From the NCBI RefSeq assembly GCF_000313135.1, contig NW_004457490.1, positions 12,981-32,640 of the forward strand: a DNA stretch of 19,660 bases. Reading direction: 5' to 3'. Positions 10,507 to 18,790 of this stretch are shown here, in pieces (positions within the stretch are counted from its first letter, which is position 1; every line of letters begins with the position of its first letter). This DNA comes from Acanthamoeba castellanii str. Neff (Eukaryota; Discosea; Longamoebia; Acanthamoebidae). Made by a program: the position numbers and the translations under genes. Under the pieces are notes generated by a model. It did no database searches. It was given only the letters and a program-made list of their open reading frames with translations, and was not told the origin of the DNA.

Positions 10507-12656
10507 TCAGTGCTTGGCGGTGGCGTTGTTGCGGGCCAGCAGCGCGGCGGCGTATTCGGGCTTGAGGGTGGGCAGGAGCACGGTGACTTGCGGGAGCTGC
10601 TGGTTGACCTTCTTCTTCAGCAGGGCCGTCAGGTAGCTGCCCTCGTGCGTGAAGTTGCCGCCGGCCAGCACCAGCTTTACCCACGCAAGCGACATTGGCA
10701 CAAGAGATCAGAACGACAACGTTGCAACACTGCAATGCAATGCAAGGCGCAAAGCATGGAGGAAATGTACCGGGAAGGGCTGGTTCTCGATGTGGAGTCT
10801 CTTGGCTACGGCCTGGATGCTCACCACCAGATCCTGGGCTTGGCCCTCCAAGATCTGCTCAGCCACTGCCAGAACGTCGTTAGAAAGGGGTATAACATTG
10901 AAATTCAATCAGTGCTTCTCACCTTTGTCGCCGTTACGCGCCGCGATGGCAGCCAGGGGCGCAAGCTGGGCGTAGCGCTCCCAGGCCACGCTGGAATAGG
11001 CCCACGGGATCAGCTCCTCGCCCTATTTGTGCACACACGACACACACGACACAACACACACACACACACAACGACACACACGACAGAGATGAGAACGACG
11101 TGGATTGGTTGAAAGTGAGGCGGGTTGGTGCATGCCTTGGAAAGGTTGAGCTTGGTGAGCACAGCCTCGACGAGCGACGTGGCTGGTCCGCGGCCGTCCA
11201 AGGCGCGCACGACGGCGGTGAGAATCTCGTAGCCGATCTGGTAGCCACTGCCCCTGTCGCCCAGCATAGGACTAGCGAGAGAGGAGGCGGAGGTGAGCCG
11301 TGCGATTGAAAAATTGTGTCGACCACACCAGACGACTGACGTACCCCCAGCCAGCCGCACGCGTGGTTTCGCCCTCCTTGTTGACGCCGTAGGTGATGGT
11401 GCCCGTGCCGCTGATGACCACCAACCCGAAAAGGTTGCCATCGGTGCCGCTGTCGACAAGCATGGTAAGACGAGGTAACAACTAAATAAATAAATAACTA
11501 AATATTCATACCTGACCAACGCAGCCACTGCGTCGTTGTGCACGTCGATCCGGGCCTTGGGCAGGATCGGCGTGATCCAGCTTCGCATCTGAAGACGAAA
11601 ACAACATTCGGCCAACAAGTCAGCCAATGAAGTGCTACGTGTGTATGCGCGAGGACTCCGCACCAACTGCTTGTCGGCCGGTCGATCGACGCCGCTCATG
11701 CTCAAGCAGATTCCGGCAACTGGTCGCGTCACATCAAAAAGGAATAATGACACGAAAGGGGATCGGCTTCGACGGAAGTGGTGGGGGAGGGACTAACCTT
11801 GGTCTTCAGGGACACCGGCGGCCTTGAGGGCCGAGAGGATGGCCTCGCGCAAGTGCTGGCTGGCCTTCTCCTGGCCCACGCTGTTGAAGTTGGTGCAGCC
11901 CGAGGTGCCCTCGCCCACCACCTTCTTCTCCTCGTCGATGCACGTGACCTGGGCGAGCCGAGCATACAGAAATGTGAAATCACACCGCACACGCACAACG
12001 CACACGCGTCATCGCACACCACCGCACGCACGCACTCAGCCCAGCTCAAGACGTACGTTGGTCTTGCTGCCGCCGCCGTCGACGCCCAGGAAGTAACGCT
12101 TCACCGTGCCGTCCTTCTGCACAGCGTAGACGACCTGGTTCTGTTCGTCGTCTGCAAAGTGGTCAACCAGATCAGGACCACAGCACGAACGCCCACGCGT
12201 GCGCCGGCGAATGAAGGCCGGAGAGAGCGTACAGTAGAGGATGGCGCCGAGAGCGACGCCCACAGCCGCCGCGGCACCGACCAGGAACGAGGAGGACGAC
12301 CCGGCAAAACCGGTCCTCTGCCCACCAGACCGAGCAGCCGTGCCGAGCGCTCTCCGCGCGCACGAAGACTGGGGGAGAACGAGTCGCCTCCAATTATTAT
12401 TATTGTTTATTTATTCATTAATTCGAATATAAAAAGTGGAAGGTACGTTGGTGGAGGCCAGCGGGGCAGAGTGTGCCCTCAGTGCGGTGGCAGTAGTGCG
12501 TGCTCCTGCATTAGAAATCAGCCAGAGTGAAGAGGTTCAATCTCTAGACTTCACTTCCACTTCGAGTCTTCTCAAAGAGAGCAGGGAGGAAGCACCAACT
12601 GCTTGGCAGGAAACAGCCCTCGAGACTGACGATCGAATCCAACTCGTGCGACGCAT
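10507..12656 (-). CDS. N-acetylglucosamine-kinase-like sugar kinase (BadF/BadG family) with N-terminal membrane segment
   Basis: Twelve exons join in frame: 12656-12596, 12505-12447, 12368-12233, 12151-12057, 11948-11798, 11719-11664, 11588-11512, 11449-11345, 11271-11136, 11022-10923, 10865-10771, 10674-10507, giving 412 residues. ASKHA-fold kinase motifs are in order: VDGGGSKT (109-116, phosphate 1), MSGVDRP, the catalytic-type Asp in VHNDAVAAL (D205), ISGTGT (phosphate 2, about 224-229), GWGPMLGDRGSGYQIG and a C-terminal LAGGNF. NAGK phosphorylates free GlcNAc released by lysosomal breakdown of glycans. Relative to human NAGK (344 residues) there is an extra leader: an Arg/Ser/Ala-rich stretch (1-60) with no acidic residues and one hydrophobic segment at about 68-86. 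The first two small exons are the least certain. Intron 9 uses a GC donor (AAG/GCATGC). Confidence 0.8.
11036..11084. repeat. (CACACGA)n / (CA)n microsatellite in NAGK-like intron
   Basis: CACACGA repeats merge with a CA run inside the GC-AG intron of the kinase gene (11135-11023), near its acceptor. Confidence 0.9.
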
Positions 12657-12818
12657 GGCTCTTGCTTTCCGGTAGGGCTTCTGTTCGGCCTTTTCCGTTT
12701 TGGACACCTCCCCATCACCCACGGGTTGATGGCGGTTCAGAACTGTCGACAGCACACCACTGTCGACACATCCGAGAAATAGCTATTTTCATTTATCTTT
12801 TTGTTTGCTCTCGTGGAG
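12657..12818. promoter_or_regulatory. Short divergent promoter region, kinase (-) / dehydratase (+)
   Basis: Only 162 bases separate the proposed start codons of two divergent genes, so promoters and both 5' leaders must overlap here or extend into coding sequence. It holds a T-rich stretch near the dehydratase start (about 12782-12808) and the repeated pentamer-like GTCGACA (12746 and 12762). No clear TATA box is seen on either strand. Confidence 0.5.
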
Positions 12819-14304
12819 ATGAAGACCGCGTCCTCGAGCAGTTCGGTCTCGGCCGAGGCTGCCGAGTTGCCCCTGGGCTTGAGCTGGTCCGGATTCAAAG
12901 CCGCACGTCGCCGCCTTAATGGTGAATCGGTCCCCGTGACTGATTCGCCTCCATCTTCGTTATTATCTTCCGCTACTTGCCAAGATGAACAATCTCCTGC
13001 AGCCCCCTTGGCGAGCGATGAACAACCGTTCTATGCAGGGAGCTTCGAGAAAGGAGATGCTGCTGGGTCGGCCCACACGTTGGTGGGGCCGGCGCCAATC
13101 AAGTACAGCCGGTGGCTGTCCCAGGCCGTGGGCGGATCGGTGTGGCTCAAGCTCGAGTGTCTGCACGAGGGTGGCAGTTTCAAGCTACGCGGCGCCACCC
13201 ACGCGCTCCTGGCCCACCGCGACCGGCACCACGGCCGACTGCCCTTGCGGGTCTACACCGCCAGCGGCGGCAACCACGGCCTCGGCGTGGCCATCGCCGC
13301 ACAGCGACTCGGCGTCCCCTGCACCATCGTCCTGCCCACCAACACCCCACAGCACCGATGCAAGTGCGTGCGCACTCTCTTTCTTCTTCTTCTTCTTCTT
13401 CCCTAATCGTGTGCGTGTGTGTTTCGTGGACGAGGAGTGCAGGGTCATTGCAAGCTACGGCGCAGAGGTGAAGCTGATCGGCGATGTGTGGGACAGTGCC
13501 AACGCGGAGGCCGTCCGCATGGCCAGCGAGGCCAAGGATGCCCTCTACATCCATCCGTTCGCCGAGACCGACGTACGTCGTCGTTTACGTAACATCATCA
13601 ACGTTCCAACACGCATGGCTGACGGTTGTATGTTGCTTTTGTAGGTCATTCTCGGCCAGGGCACGATTGCCATGGAACTCCTGGAGCAGATGAACGTCGA
13701 CAACGTTGTCGCGTCGGTTGGCGGCGGAGGCCTGATGTCCGGCATCGCGTCCTGCTACCGCGTCAAAGGCGACACCCAAACTAAGTACACCTTCACCACC
13801 AACCATTACCAGCATCTTCATCATCGCCCAATCGTGCGACACGGTCGCTGAGCGTGTTGCGTGTTGCGTGTGCGTTGCGTGTGTGTTGCGTGTGGTGCCA
13901 GGTTCTACGCCGTGGAGACCGAAGGTGCGGACTGGTTCTACCAATCGAGCGAGGCGGGCCAGCTGGTGACCCTCCCGACCATCACCAGCATCGCCAAGAC
14001 GCTGGGCGCCAAGTCGAGCACGCCCGAGGTCTACCAGATCCTGAGCCGAAACGTCGAGCGCGCGCTGCGGGTGTCGGACAAGGAGGCGGTCGAGGCCCTC
14101 GTATCCTTTCTCGACCGCGAGAAGCTGCTGGTCGAGCCCGCCGCGGCGTGCGTGGTGGCCGCCGTGCTCAAGAACCCGGACCTCTTCGCCGGCAAATCGA
14201 CCGTGCTCATCGTGTGCGGTAGCAACACTACCCTCGACGAAGTCAGCCTGTGGCGACAACAGTTCAACATCGCGGCGGATCCAACAACGAAGACAACACC
14301 CTAA
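12819..14304 (+). CDS. PLP-dependent serine/threonine dehydratase (fold type II)
   Basis: Four exons, 12819-13363, 13443-13572, 13645-13784 and 13902-14304, join in frame to 405 residues. The PLP lysine is K122 in SFKLRGA. The phosphate/carboxylate loop is SGGNHG (149-154) and the PLP-phosphate glycine loop is VGGGGLMSG in exon 3. EPAAA and the Ser-containing VCGSN near the C-terminus complete the family set. The text VETEGADWFYQS, LPTITSIAKTLGAK and IVCGSNTTLDE follows L-serine dehydratase/threonine deaminase (SDS/TdcB), which convert Ser to pyruvate or Thr to 2-oxobutyrate with ammonia release. Serine racemase is a close relative and cannot be excluded. No C-terminal ACT regulatory domain is present. 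The first 85 residues are Ser/Ala-rich and outside the fold; an ATG at 12819 is the first in frame. Confidence 0.9.
13378..13402. repeat. (TTC)n polypyrimidine microsatellite in dehydratase intron 1
   Basis: About seven TTC triplets lie in the first intron of the dehydratase gene (13364-13442). A TGTTGCG/TGCG-rich tract in intron 3 (about 13854-13896) is a similar intron repeat. Confidence 0.85.
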
Positions 14305-14798
14305 CCAACACCAGTATGTCCGATAAATTAAGTTATAAGTTCATTGTCACGACCAACATGTCCGATTCTCTGCAGTGATTCCTGGCACGACCCACAATCG
14401 TGTCGTGTGCGGGCCAGAGGTCGCACAAAAGAGCCACTTGCGCCAGCAGCCAATAACGGGGATGGTGCATATGTTGATGGGTTGCATCGATTTATATAAA
14501 TACTCGTCAAAAAAACAACATAAAGTACCACAAAAACCAGAAAATCAAAAAAATACCATAAAAACCAGAAAATCAAAAAGACAAAAACAATCGTAATGAA
14601 CGAAAAACCCAACCGAAGCCCACGACGCAACCGAAGCCCACCACCCTCCCTTTTGCTCTCGAGGCTCTTATTATCGGGATGAAATCCGCCAGTAGTAACG
14701 CGTCGCACGGAGAAATCGCCTGATGGTTATCCTGCCTCATCACGCCCCGAAACTTTTGTTACAAGGCTCAAGTTTCATTTTTTTTCAATCTCCCTAAC
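14305..14798. other. Intergenic region, dehydratase 3' end to Cys-rich gene promoter
   Basis: No gene is seen. It holds the 3' flank of the dehydratase and the upstream region of the Cys-rich gene. Visible items are TATATAAA at about 14493, too far (about 300 bases) from the next ATG to be its obvious TATA box, an A-rich tandem repeat, a second small direct repeat (CAACCGAAGCCCAC at 14610 and 14628, period 18), and a T-run just before the ATG at 14799. Confidence 0.5.
14526..14581. repeat. A-rich 28-bp tandem duplication
   Basis: Two head-to-tail copies with a 28-base period start TACCACAAAAACCAG and TACCATAAAAACCAG and each continue AAAATCAAAAA. One or two substitutions separate them. It is one of few simple repeats in the window that is not inside an intron. 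Confidence 0.85.
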
Positions 14799-15725
14799 AT
14801 GCGCACCTTCTTGGCCTTCGTCCTCCTTCTTGCGGTCTTCTCTGGTACCCTCCCCCTCTTTGTTTGGACCAGTGTGCCATTTTCCATATTCCTTTTTGTT
14901 CGCCCTGGTTGGCTATGCCTCCGTATCGGAATGTGAAACAGCTGACACTCAATCCTCCCCCCACGCAGCCGCCAAGGCCGACAACTGCGTCGTTGATAAA
15001 TGCTCGGCTCAGCTTGAGTTCTGCATGCACGACACCGTGTGCGCCAGCGCCCTCCGCTGTGCCGGTACCAGCTCAACTTCCACCTCTTTTTAGGTACCAA
15101 AAACGAAACTTTTTCTGATGGTCTCCCTCCACCGCCACCAGTTGATTGCCAGCCCACCGACACCGCCTGCCTCCAGACCTGTGCCAGCAAGGCGTACATC
15201 TCCACAACTCCGATACTTTGTTGTTGGCTCATATTTGCTGGCGTCACCTATGTCGACACATTAATGATATGAATGTGTGCGGCTCAGTGCCGGCAACGCC
15301 GCCTTCACCGCGCTGGCCTCGTGTGCCGCCCAGTGCATCCCCACGGCCGGCACCCAGGCGCTGGGTCTGATCGCCGAGTTCGAGCAGGCCATCCAGGTCG
15401 ACGCCCCGTTCAAGAAGCACTGCAGCTTCCTCAAGAAGGCCGCCTGTGCCGTGGGCATCGCCGGCGCCATCAGCGCCTGCGGTGGTCCCGAGGACCTCGT
15501 GTGCATTCTCAAGATCTTGAGCGCCCTCCACGGCTGTGCCGAGTGGTACGTGCCTCGTATCAAGAAAGCACACAAACCTGCCCTCGCCCCCACAAATCAT
15601 TGAGCTGATCGTTAGGTCGCGTTGTCGCCGTGTTGTGAATGTGAATGTTAATGCGCCGTGTGATGTGATGCAGCTTCTGCAAGTCGCACTGCCATGGCGC
15701 CTGCAAGGATCTCCACCTTTGCTGA
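14799..15725 (+). CDS. Small secreted Cys-rich protein with violaxanthin-de-epoxidase-like Cys module
   Basis: Five exons, 14799-14844, 14969-15064, 15142-15193, 15288-15545 and 15674-15725, join in frame to 167 residues. Exon 1 encodes just a signal peptide (MRTFLAFVLLLAVFS), and the mature part starts near residue 17. The N-terminal half has cysteines at 22, 27, 34, 40, 46, 50, 57, 61, 77 and 81. The spacing and the text KCSAQLEFCMHDTVCASALRC recall the N-terminal Cys domain of violaxanthin de-epoxidase. The second half (about 82-167) has more cysteines, mostly helical, ending FCKSHCHGACKDLHLC. No lipocalin domain follows, so this is not an enzyme of the xanthophyll cycle. A secreted disulfide-rich protein of unknown function is the safe call. 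The last exon is duplicated at 18.56 kb. Confidence 0.78.
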
Positions 15726-15811
15726 AGTGTTGGTTGAGCCTGATCGCCACCCTCGTGGGTGAGGGCAAAGAAACTGCAGTTTTTCCTCCTTTTTGCCTGT
15801 GCGCTGAGAAG
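15652..15811 (+). repeat. Direct repeat copy A (last exon and 3' flank of Cys-rich gene)
   Basis: This segment matches 18537-18666 in the same orientation. TGCGCCGTGTGATG matches first, then 14 versus 9 unrelated bases, then 54 identical bases (15680-15733 = 18560-18613, offset 2880), then about 27 bases with three substitutions. After a gap of about 23 bases, TGCCTGTGCGCTGAGAAG (15794-15811) matches 18649-18666 with one change. Copy A holds the real acceptor (GATGCAG) and final exon. Confidence 0.95.
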
Positions 15812-15916
15812 AGCCGTTAGTCCACGCCAGGCACCCCATGGCGGTGACGGCGGAGCTAATCCCCCAGTGAACACCTTTTTACAAATGGTTTTTTTTTCAT
15901 TCATCTCTGCGACGAC

Positions 15917-18423
15917 CTACGAGCGGCTGATGTAGGTGTTGGCTTCGTCACAGTACCCCGATACGGTGCCCTTCTCGTACACCGCCCTGATGCAAGAGAG
16001 GTTGTTCATTGTGTGAGATCAACAGGTGTGGTGGCGTCGTCGTCATCATCACAAGGCCACGCGCATGATGGAGGCGTACTTTCCGTTGAGCTTGAAGGGC
16101 ATGAGACGCAGGCCGGGATTGCTCTTCCGCAGCTCAGTAAGGAACTTGCCAATGGCTTCATTTGTGCTTGAGCTCCTGTGTGCATCGTGTGTCGTGTGTT
16201 TGTGTCGTGTGTGTCGTGTTCCATGTACAGTACCCGATGCCCTACTTATGACGAAATGCGCGGGACGTACGTTTGATTCGTGCGGTGGGCTACGACCCCT
16301 TCGTGCGATAGGAAAACGCCTTTTGTTCGCGCATTGGTTCGGTCAGCGACTGCGCGGCATGATGAACCGACTGGTGTGCAGGAGGCAGGAGGCGCACCAG
16401 AGCCCAAGGAATGGTGCGGCTGAAGCGAATGAGGAGCTGGTCGGGTGCCGCCCGAAGCAGTTCCTACCAAAAAATGAACGACAACAGTGTAAACCACCAA
16501 ACACCCCGTGGCCCATGGGCTCCTGGTCGGGTGGCGCTAGGGTTACCTCGGCTCGAATGCGGTTGATGAGGCCGAGGAAGCCCTGCCCCATGACGTAGAG
16601 CTTGATGTTGTCGAAGAACGAATCCCAGGGTCCGAACAGTCTGGTGAGGATGTGCCACTTGTACACCGTCACCGTGTTGTCTGAGTGTGTGTGCGGGATC
16701 GAGAGTGGTCGTACCCGTTAAGTTAGCACGTACGTGTGTCGGCCTGCAGTGCAGGAAACATTTGATGAGAGGAGGTACGGTACCGCGAGGGAAGTTGAGG
16801 AAGTAGGCCATGCAGTAGCGCATCTCCTCCAGATGGTCCGTGCTGCCATACGCCTTCAGCACCACGTTCTGGAAGAATTCCTGCTCGCGATGATGATGAC
16901 GATGGGTCTCTACATCATCAACGGGCTGGTCCATTGCACCGTCTGTGTCAGGGGGACACCGAACGAACCTCAAAGTCGCAGAGATAGACCGCCTTTCCAA
17001 CGTGTTGGTCCCACAAGGCGCGAGCCTGTCAACACATGTGCGAGTTATGCATAGAAACGAAGTCTTCTGGAGTCAGCTTGGGTGGCGCACGTACGGTGGG
17101 GTCCTCGATGATCAGAGAGATGGGCTCCCGCTTCTTCTTGGTGTCGGTCGCGAGAGGGAACATCTCCACGAACTGGAAGTGGTACCTCCGGAGGGTGAGC
17201 TCAAAGATGTCAAAGTTTTCGTTCATGGTCTTCTTGACCTCGGCGATCTCACGCAACGCGGCGAGGGTCTCGTTCAGTTGCCTGTCGTGTGTCGTGTGTT
17301 GTGTGTTGTGTGTCGTGTGTGTCGTGTGTCGTGCCATGTCGTCAGTGTTTGGGCCTCGGGGGAGCGCACAGCCAGAAGAAAGCGAGTGCGATCAGAGAGG
17401 AGGGGGGCAAACCCAGTTAGAATGGATAGCAGATGCGCCAGCTCGGGCCTAGCGTCCAGCACGTTCGACCTGAGCTCGCTCTGCTTGGCCGTCACGTAGG
17501 CCTCCAGCAGTTCCAGAGACATCTGACCACGTCCGGCTTGAGGTCAGCCCACAGCCGATCCCAACACGAACGAAGCGGATGGTATATGTGCCGACAGATA
17601 GCCGAGCCGATCGTCGACAGGTTGGCCCTTGGCGTCGACCCGCGGAGGCGTGACCGGTGAGCCGGCGACGGGTGGCGTGACCGCCTTGGCTCCTCCTCCT
17701 CCGCCCTGCTGCTGCGCTCGGCACAGGGCGACCTGGTGGTTGACGGCCTGCAGCTGCTTCTGCGCGATGTGCAAGTACTGGCGGCCCGGCGTGATAGTAG
17801 GCCCGGCCCACACGACAGACAAAGAAGTGTAAGAACGCCACCGCGGAGGGAGCTGGCTGCGATCGCCGACGATGCGACTGCGAGACCTACCCTGTGGATC
17901 AGAGCCGGACCCAGCCCGTTGCAGTCGTGCGCCACCGTGTACCTGTACCCCACCCACCCACCCACCACCATGTACACGCCCAATAAGCCGCACACCCAGC
18001 CCGGGGCAGCCACCGTCGAGGTTGCCACACAGGTCAAGTGACGGTCACACTTGGGCGAGCTCGAGCGCACCATCGCAAGCAGGTCTGGCTCGCAAGGCAC
18101 AGCGACCGTGCGTCCAAAAAGCCGAATACCTGTGTGTGGGCCGAGAGCGAGCGGGGGTGGGGTGAGTAGCACGTCCGGCAGTGCCGTAGACGGTTTGGGG
18201 GGGAGGGGAGTACGTGGAGAGTAATTTCGTCGGGCAGGAAGAGGTGCAGGCCCCCGGAAGCAGGGAGCGTCGTCTGGGCACCACCACCGTCCTTCACCTC
18301 TTCCCTGGCCTCCTCTGTGGCGCGGGCCAGGAGGGACTGCGGCGGAGTCGGCAGGCGCACGTAGTGCTGCCTCGCCACCTCCTCGTCTGCTCCCGCCGTC
18401 GCGTATGGCACCTTCACGTCCAT
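15917..18423 (-). CDS. F-box protein with coiled coil and STAT-like linker-SH2 domain
   Basis: Proposed exons: 18423-18214, 18129-18049, 17777-17568, 17522-17413, 17281-17095, 17025-16969, 16880-16784, 16680-16547, 16463-16398, 16319-16297, 16175-16053, 15986-15917, giving 455 residues. The ends at 18049 and 17568 are provisional. An F-box crosses exons 1-2 (LFLPDEITLH, then VFGFLDARSLCLASQTCLRW). A Gln-rich and then charged helical region follows (about 98-240). Residues 318-362 (TVYKWHILTRLFGPWDSFFD..., GFLGLINRIRAE) resemble the STAT linker leading directly into SH2: LLRAAPDQLLIRFSRT holds the phosphotyrosine-binding Arg R375 in the STAT-style RFS form, then ALAFSYRTK, AIGKFLTELRKSNPGLRLMPF and a tail with three Tyr. 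It should recruit a phosphotyrosine protein to an SCF ubiquitin ligase (inference). A STAT DNA-binding domain is not evident. Confidence 0.7.
17283..17334. repeat. (CGTGTGT)n satellite in F-box/SH2 intron
   Basis: TGTCGTG/TGTTGTG-type repeats lie directly upstream (in transcript sense) of the exon that starts at 17281, so the acceptor abuts the repeat. A shorter tract of the same family is at 16190-16220, next to the exon starting at 16175. Confidence 0.9.
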
Positions 18424-18790
18424 GACCTTGAGGGGCTGCCAGACGAAATTGTTAAAATATGGTTCTCTGGGTCTTCTTGGTCAAAGCTGGTGGCTGGTTC
18501 ATTTCCGTGAAATATGTGCTCGTCCGTGGAGTGGAGTGCGCCGTGTGATGACGCCTCGGCAAGTCGCACTGCCATGGCGCCTGCAAGGATCTCCACCTTT
18601 GCTGAAGTGTTGGCTGGGCCTGATCACCACCCTCGTGGGTGGCCTATGTGCCTGCGCGCTGAGAAGCGCTCAGTGCGGCGGTGAGTTGGAGCCCTGGCCA
18701 ATCTCCGCGCATTCCTCGAAGTTAGTGGGTTGGCCGAACGGCACAAAACACACAAAACAGCCACAAAGAGGGCTTTTCCCACCCACCGAC
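18424..18790. other. Divergent intergenic region containing repeat copy B
   Basis: It lies between the start codons of the F-box/SH2 gene (-) and the anchored acidic protein (+). It contains the truncated copy of the Cys-rich gene's last exon (18537-18666) and short flanks. No TATA box is evident. Confidence 0.6.
18537..18666 (+). pseudogene. Direct repeat copy B: dead fragment of the Cys-rich gene 3' end
   Basis: Same-orientation match to 15652-15811. It keeps the coding text KSHCHGACKDLHLC and the TGA, but the splice acceptor and first codons of the exon (GCAGCTTCTG in copy A) are replaced by a different shorter sequence, and no upstream exons of the Cys-rich gene are present. It is therefore a non-coding relic sitting in the promoter interval of two other genes. 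Confidence 0.85.

Noticed and set aside
14490..14500. TATATAAA as promoter of the Cys-rich gene
   Set aside because: It is about 300 bases from the start codon, whereas the only clear TATA in the window is about 80 bases away from its ATG; kept as an observation only.
17891..17942. Extra exon of the F-box/SH2 gene (YTVAHDCNGLGPALIHR)
   Set aside because: It has good splice borders and an exit in phase 0, but it needs a phase 2 donor that the F-box exon lacks unless the F-box is cut short. Left out, though transcript data could restore it.
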